DNA of 64,000 bases from Kitasatospora mediocidica KCTC 9733 (lineage in GTDB: Bacteria > Actinomycetota > Actinomycetes > Streptomycetales > Streptomycetaceae): contig NZ_JQLN01000005.1 of assembly GCF_000744225.1 (NCBI RefSeq), positions 868,001-932,000 on the forward strand. The letters run 5' to 3'. The position numbers and the translations under genes were made by a program. Positions 60,908 to 64,000 of this stretch are shown here, piece by piece. Numbering within the stretch: the stretch's first letter is position 1; every line of letters begins with the position of its first letter. The notes below the pieces were generated by a model, which had not been told where the DNA came from, searched no databases, and saw only the letters and a program-made list of their open reading frames with translations.

Positions 60908-61048
60908 CGCCGCTGGCTCCGTTCCTCGGTGTCCTCACCGCCAATTCTGACGTACCGCACTGACAACAGAAGCCGCGCGGGCTTGTTCCCGGGCCGTTTC
61001 GTCCCTGTTGACAGCGGGACGCTCCAGGCCTCACGGTGCTCGCCGTAG
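60236..61048 (+). CDS. adm: Antisense reading frame corresponding to adm
   Basis: A 270-codon frame lies opposite dmdR1, covering nearly all of it and its upstream region. In S. coelicolor a gene named adm was reported to overlap dmdR1 on the opposite strand and to affect siderophore and antibiotic production (from memory). The product here is rich in His, Leu and Ala, with no domain I recognise. Long antisense frames are common in this GC-rich DNA, so coding is plausible mainly through that precedent. Confidence 0.35.
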   Translation: MRRDVLAELRRTLATAHKHAADGRRDPDGRSGTDPGLPQPQHQRLVRLDRLTDPAHHHVGALATGLQRVQGHQRGVEALALGLGVAELVEAGDRVAVRRLGGVPEHRQHLLLHRLAHHVLPATGLLVHLLPLQADHVHEQTLGDAVLAHHPHGQPPALLGELQVTVPRDLEQAVALHPAHGLADRGAALLQALGDPGAHRVDALFLQLQNGAKVHLSRVDQPRHRRWLRSSVSSPPILTYRTDNRSRAGLFPGRFVPVDSGTLQASRCSP

Positions 61049-61078
61049 CTTTCTCCACTGGCGGTAGGGAAATTCCTC

Positions 61079-61843
61079 ATGAGTGACCTCGTCGAACAGT
61101 ACTTCGACGCCGCGGTGTCCCACCTCCGGCGGGTCCGCACCGAGGAGGCCGGGAACATCGAGCGGGCCGCCGCTCTGCTGGCCGACGCGGTCGCCGAGGA
61201 CCGCCGGATCTTCGCCTTCGGTGCCGGACACTCCTCACTGGCCGCCCAGGACGTGGTGTACCGGGCCGGCGGACTGGTCCCGATCAATCTGCTGAACGTC
61301 CCCGGGATGACCGGCGTCAACGTGATGCCCGCGCCGCTGGGCAGCGCCCTGGAGCGGGTCTCCGGCCTGGCCACCGCCACCCTGGACCTCACCCCGGCGC
61401 GCGCCGGCGACCTGCTCTTCCTGATCTCGCTCTCCGGCCGCCAGACCATGCCGGTCGAGCTGGCCGCGCACGCCCGCGCCCGCGGCCTGCACGTGGTGGG
61501 CGTGACCTCCCTCGCCTATCCCGGCCAGGTCACCTCCCAGCACCCGTCCGGGACCTTCCTCAAGGACCACTGCGACGTGGTGCTCGACAACAAGATCGCG
61601 GTCGGCGACGGCGAGTTGACGCACCCGGGCGCCGAGACGAGCTTCGGCCCGGTCTCCACCATCGTCACCAGCGCGCTGATGCAGGCCGTGGTCGCCTCGG
61701 CGGTCGGCCGGCTGGCCGACCGGGCACTGGCCGGCGAGGGTGGCGCTCCCCCGCTGTTCCGGTCCGGGAACGTGGACGGCGGCACGGACTGGAACGCCAA
61801 GCTGATGGCCGACAACGCGGACCGGATCTTCTACACCTTCTGA
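61079..61843 (+). CDS. SIS-domain sugar phosphate-binding protein
   Basis: The protein is 254 residues with an ATG start and AGGGA upstream. It contains a SIS fold: IFAFGAGHSSLAAQDVVYRAGG, DLLFLISLSGRQTMPVELA (the Ser-rich phosphosugar loop) and LHVVGVTSL. It resembles the UPF0309/AgaS-like group that binds or isomerises amino sugar phosphates. A consensus -35 TTGACA lies at 61008-61013 but the -10 is unclear. It is divergent from dmdR1. Confidence 0.87.
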   Translation: MSDLVEQYFDAAVSHLRRVRTEEAGNIERAAALLADAVAEDRRIFAFGAGHSSLAAQDVVYRAGGLVPINLLNVPGMTGVNVMPAPLGSALERVSGLATATLDLTPARAGDLLFLISLSGRQTMPVELAAHARARGLHVVGVTSLAYPGQVTSQHPSGTFLKDHCDVVLDNKIAVGDGELTHPGAETSFGPVSTIVTSALMQAVVASAVGRLADRALAGEGGAPPLFRSGNVDGGTDWNAKLMADNADRIFYTF

Positions 61844-62061
61844 CCCGCCGTCCGATCGCCCTCCCGGCCGCCCTCCCGAGCCTCTCCCGACCGCCCGACC
61901 GCACTCCCCGCCCGGGCTCCCCGGGAGTCCGCAGAACGGCGCGTACAGGTCTGTGCGCGCGGCCGCCGAGCGCCCATACTGGCCGGGCGCCAGGCGTACC
62001 CGCCCTCCGCCGAGGGCAGTACGTCTGCGTCGAGACACACGACGCGCAACGGGGGGTCCGG

Positions 62062-62988
62062 ATGGCAGCCGGCGCACGATCCACAGGCTTCGTCAGCGAG
62101 GCGGAGCTACTGCCCGCGGTCTTCCGCGCCGCCGACGCCGCCGCCCTGCAGGGCCAGCGGCGCTCGGTCGCGCTGGCCCGCTGGGAGCTCATCCTGCTCA
62201 CCGCGGCCGCGGCGGCGGGCTCGGCCGACGGCCGGCCCTACGCCTGGGCGGCCGCCGTGGCCTACCTGGCCACCGTCGCGGTGGCCGTGGTGATCAGCCG
62301 GCAGAACCCGCAGGGCCTCTGGTACGAGGGCCGGGCCGCCGCCGAGTCGGTGAAGACGCTGGCCTGGAAGTTCGCCGTCCGAGCCGACGCCTATCAGCCA
62401 CCGCCGACCACCCTGCCGGATGCCGAGGGCCTCTACGGGCTCCAACTGCGCGGCATCCTGCGCGGGTTCGAGCACAGCAGGGCGGTGCCCGCGACGGCCG
62501 CGGCGCAGCCCGAGGTCACCGTGGGGATGCGCAGTCTGCGCGACCAGCCGCTCGCCGTGCGGCGCGACGTGTACCTGCGCGAGCGGGTCCAGGTCCAGCA
62601 CGACTGGTACCAGTCCAAGGCCCGGTACTGCGACAACGCCGGCCGGCTCACCGGGCTGCTCGGCATCGTGCTGCCGCTGCTCGGCCTGGGGCTGGCGGTG
62701 CTGCGCGCGCTCGGCTGGTTCGGCTACGACGCGCTGGGCACCGTCTCGGCGGTCGCCGCCTCGATCACCGCCTGGTCGCAGCTGCGCCAGTACCGCCCGC
62801 TGGCCGTCGCCTACCGGCTGGCCGCCGACGAACTCGAACTGGTCCGGGCCCAGTTGGCCCAGCTCGACCTGGCCGGCGAGGACGCCGAGGAGGTCTGGGC
62901 CCGGCTGGCCCGGGACGCCGAGGACGCGGTCTCCCGGGAGCACACCACCTGGCAGGCCCGCCGCGAGGTCCGCGGCCTCGACCACTGA
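62062..62988 (+). CDS. Tandem SLATT-like (DUF4231) four-helix membrane protein
   Basis: The protein is 308 residues with an ATG start. Two membrane helices (about 43-77) are followed by WYEGRAAAESVKTLAWKFAV, then a cytoplasmic stretch. A second helix pair (about 198-240) is preceded by QHDWYQSKARYCDNAGRLTG, and a charged C-terminal helix follows. The repeated pattern of two helices flanked by W-Y-x-x-R/K motifs fits tandem SLATT domains (SMODS/SLOG-associating 2TM). SLATT proteins are predicted membrane effectors of nucleotide-signalling defence systems, but stand-alone copies are common in Streptomyces. No cyclase is nearby. Confidence 0.75.
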   Translation: MAAGARSTGFVSEAELLPAVFRAADAAALQGQRRSVALARWELILLTAAAAAGSADGRPYAWAAAVAYLATVAVAVVISRQNPQGLWYEGRAAAESVKTLAWKFAVRADAYQPPPTTLPDAEGLYGLQLRGILRGFEHSRAVPATAAAQPEVTVGMRSLRDQPLAVRRDVYLRERVQVQHDWYQSKARYCDNAGRLTGLLGIVLPLLGLGLAVLRALGWFGYDALGTVSAVAASITAWSQLRQYRPLAVAYRLAADELELVRAQLAQLDLAGEDAEEVWARLARDAEDAVSREHTTWQARREVRGLDH

Positions 62989-63029
62989 ACCGACCGTTCC
63001 CCCGTTTCCGAGCTCTGGAGGTCCCCGGC

Positions 63030-63896
63030 GTGCAGCCGCAACTGGTCAAGACCGCCGACGGCCGCACCCTCGCGGTACAGACCTTCGGCAATCCGACCGG
63101 CAAGCCGGTCTTCCTGCTCCACGGCACTCCCGGCAGCAGGCTCGGCCCGACCCCGCGCAGCACCGTGCTCTACAACCTGGGCGTCCGGCTGATCGCCTTC
63201 GATCGCCCCGGCTACGGCAGTTCGGACCGGCTGCGGGGCCGCCAGGTCGCCGCGGCCGCCGTCGACGTGCAGACCATCGCGGACGAGTTGGGGCTCGGCC
63301 GGTTCGCCGTGGTGGCCCGCTCCGGCGGCGGCCCGCACGCGCTCGCCTGCGGAGCCCTGCTGCCCGAGCGGGTGCACCGGGTGGCCGCGCTGGTCAGCCT
63401 CGCCCCCTGGGACGCCGAGGACCTCGACTGGTACGCCGGGATGACCGCCTCCAACGTCCGCGACTACCGCGCCGCCGAACGCGACCACCAGCGGATCGCC
63501 GCCACCATCCAGTTGCGGGCCCGCCGGATCCTCGACGACCCGGCCGCCCTGCTGGCCGGCCTGCGCCGCGAACTCTCCAGCACCGACCGGCTGGTGGTCT
63601 CCGACGCGGGGATCCGCCGGATGCTGCAGAGCAACTACCGCGAGGCGTTCCGGCAGAACGCCGACGGCTGGATCGACGACATCCTCGCCTTCACCACCGA
63701 CTGGGGCTTCAAGGTGCAGGACGTCGCCGCCGCCACCTGGCTCTGGCACGGCGCCGACGACATGTGGTCCCCGGTCGGCCACTCCCGCTGGCTGGCCGCC
63801 CACATCCCCGACGCCACGCTCTTCCTGGAGCCCGGCGCCGCCCACTTCGGCTCCCTGCGGGTGCTGACCGCCGCCCTGAAGTGGGCGGCGGGATAA
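63030..63896 (+). CDS. Alpha/beta hydrolase
   Basis: The protein is 288 residues from the GTG at 63030 with GGAGGT 7 nt upstream. The oxyanion region is LLHGTPGSRLG (29-39), the nucleophile elbow is ARSGGG with Ser98, the acid is probably in WHGADDMWSP and the His is in GAAHFGS near the C-terminus. The catalytic triad is therefore complete. The substrate is unknown. It follows the SLATT-like gene by 41 bp on the same strand and may be co-transcribed. Confidence 0.87.
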   Translation: MQPQLVKTADGRTLAVQTFGNPTGKPVFLLHGTPGSRLGPTPRSTVLYNLGVRLIAFDRPGYGSSDRLRGRQVAAAAVDVQTIADELGLGRFAVVARSGGGPHALACGALLPERVHRVAALVSLAPWDAEDLDWYAGMTASNVRDYRAAERDHQRIAATIQLRARRILDDPAALLAGLRRELSSTDRLVVSDAGIRRMLQSNYREAFRQNADGWIDDILAFTTDWGFKVQDVAAATWLWHGADDMWSPVGHSRWLAAHIPDATLFLEPGAAHFGSLRVLTAALKWAAG

Positions 63897-63927
63897 CAGC
63901 GTTGCACCGTCACAGCGTTACACCGGC
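63896..63927. repeat. Duplicated 16-bp unit between convergent stop codons
   Basis: ACAGCGTTGCACCGTC (63896-63911) is followed by a near copy (63912-63927). The first copy starts on the last base of the hydrolase stop codon and the second contains the stop of the convergent TPR gene. Confidence 0.7.
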
Positions 63928-64000
63928 TGTGGCTCCAGGTCCCGGTTGATCCGCTTCCACCCCCGGGCGGAGATGGTGTTGGGGTGCTCCTCCCCGAGCT
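63918..64000 (-). CDS. 3' end of a TPR-repeat protein (cut by window edge)
   Basis: Only the last 26 codons are visible, reading LGEEHPNTISARGWKRINRD and ending EPQPV before TAA at 63918-63920. LGEEHPNT is the hallmark of kinesin-light-chain-type tetratricopeptide repeats, common in large actinobacterial NTPase-TPR regulators. Nothing can be said about the N-terminal part. Confidence 0.7.
   Translation of the reverse strand, partial: LGEEHPNTISARGWKRINRDLEPQPV

Overview
This 64 kb window is high-GC actinobacterial chromosome. Codon positions are strongly G/C biased, GTG starts are common, and many genes abut with 4-nt stop/start overlaps. Gene content points to the Streptomycetaceae (Streptomyces, Kitasatospora or a close relative): a futalosine-type menaquinone pathway, DmdR1, an NsdA-like regulator, an SCO4402-family protein and a 14-gene nuo operon. 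From memory, the order kor - nuo - ubiE - mqnC - mqnA - csp - purU - dmdR1 - SIS follows the Streptomyces coelicolor core chromosome with some intervals removed. I see no integrase, transposase, tRNA, rRNA or CRISPR array.

Layout. 1-7.2 kb: a LolA-like protein with an ABC-2 exporter pair, a RarD-like permease, a divergent quinone reductase/HxlR regulator pair, and an unknown anchored protein. 7.3-12.3 kb: 2-oxoacid:ferredoxin oxidoreductase (korAB), an orphan NarL-type response regulator and a polyprenyl diphosphate synthase. 12.4-28.3 kb: the complete complex I operon nuoA-N on the minus strand. Its upstream region carries a Rex-type operator and two Crp-like boxes. 28.8-37.1 kb: a DMT permease, a secreted cyclophilin, then menaquinone genes (geranylgeranyl reductase, menG, mqnC, mqnA) with an odd barrel-less amidohydrolase relative, and a cold shock gene with an attenuator-like leader. 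37.2-50 kb: a more accessory stretch with a probable gene remnant, a DctA-type symporter with a possible leaderless leader peptide, MFS transporters, a large LPXTG surface protein, a LacI regulator, a DUF4229 protein, a GNAT enzyme and a GlxA regulator. 50.1-55.5 kb: an RsbW-like kinase, an ECF sigma factor with a zinc anti-sigma/MDMPI fusion, purU, an SCO4402-family gene and an orphan periplasmic binding protein. 55.6-64 kb: a low-complexity membrane protein, an NsdA-like regulator divergent from a degenerate prim-pol protein, dmdR1 with the antisense adm reading frame, a SIS protein, a tandem SLATT-like membrane protein, an alpha/beta hydrolase and the tail of a TPR protein.

How it works together. 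The left half is a respiratory module. KorAB makes reduced ferredoxin and acyl-CoA. MqnA, MqnC and MenG make the menaquinone head group, the polyprenyl synthase makes the tail and the geranylgeranyl reductase saturates it. Nuo then reduces menaquinone, probably under NADH control through Rex. The QorB/HxlR pair fits quinone stress defence beside this module.

The most unusual observations are: the Rex plus paired Crp-like boxes at nuo; a 12-nt element shared by the nuo and kor promoters; a cysteine-containing leaderless uORF before the symporter; the intrinsic terminator in the csp leader; the amidohydrolase lacking its barrel; the sigma/ZAS-MDMPI pair; the dmdR1/adm antisense overlap; and a recurrent pattern of short tandem repeats that contain a gene's stop codon at five separate loci.
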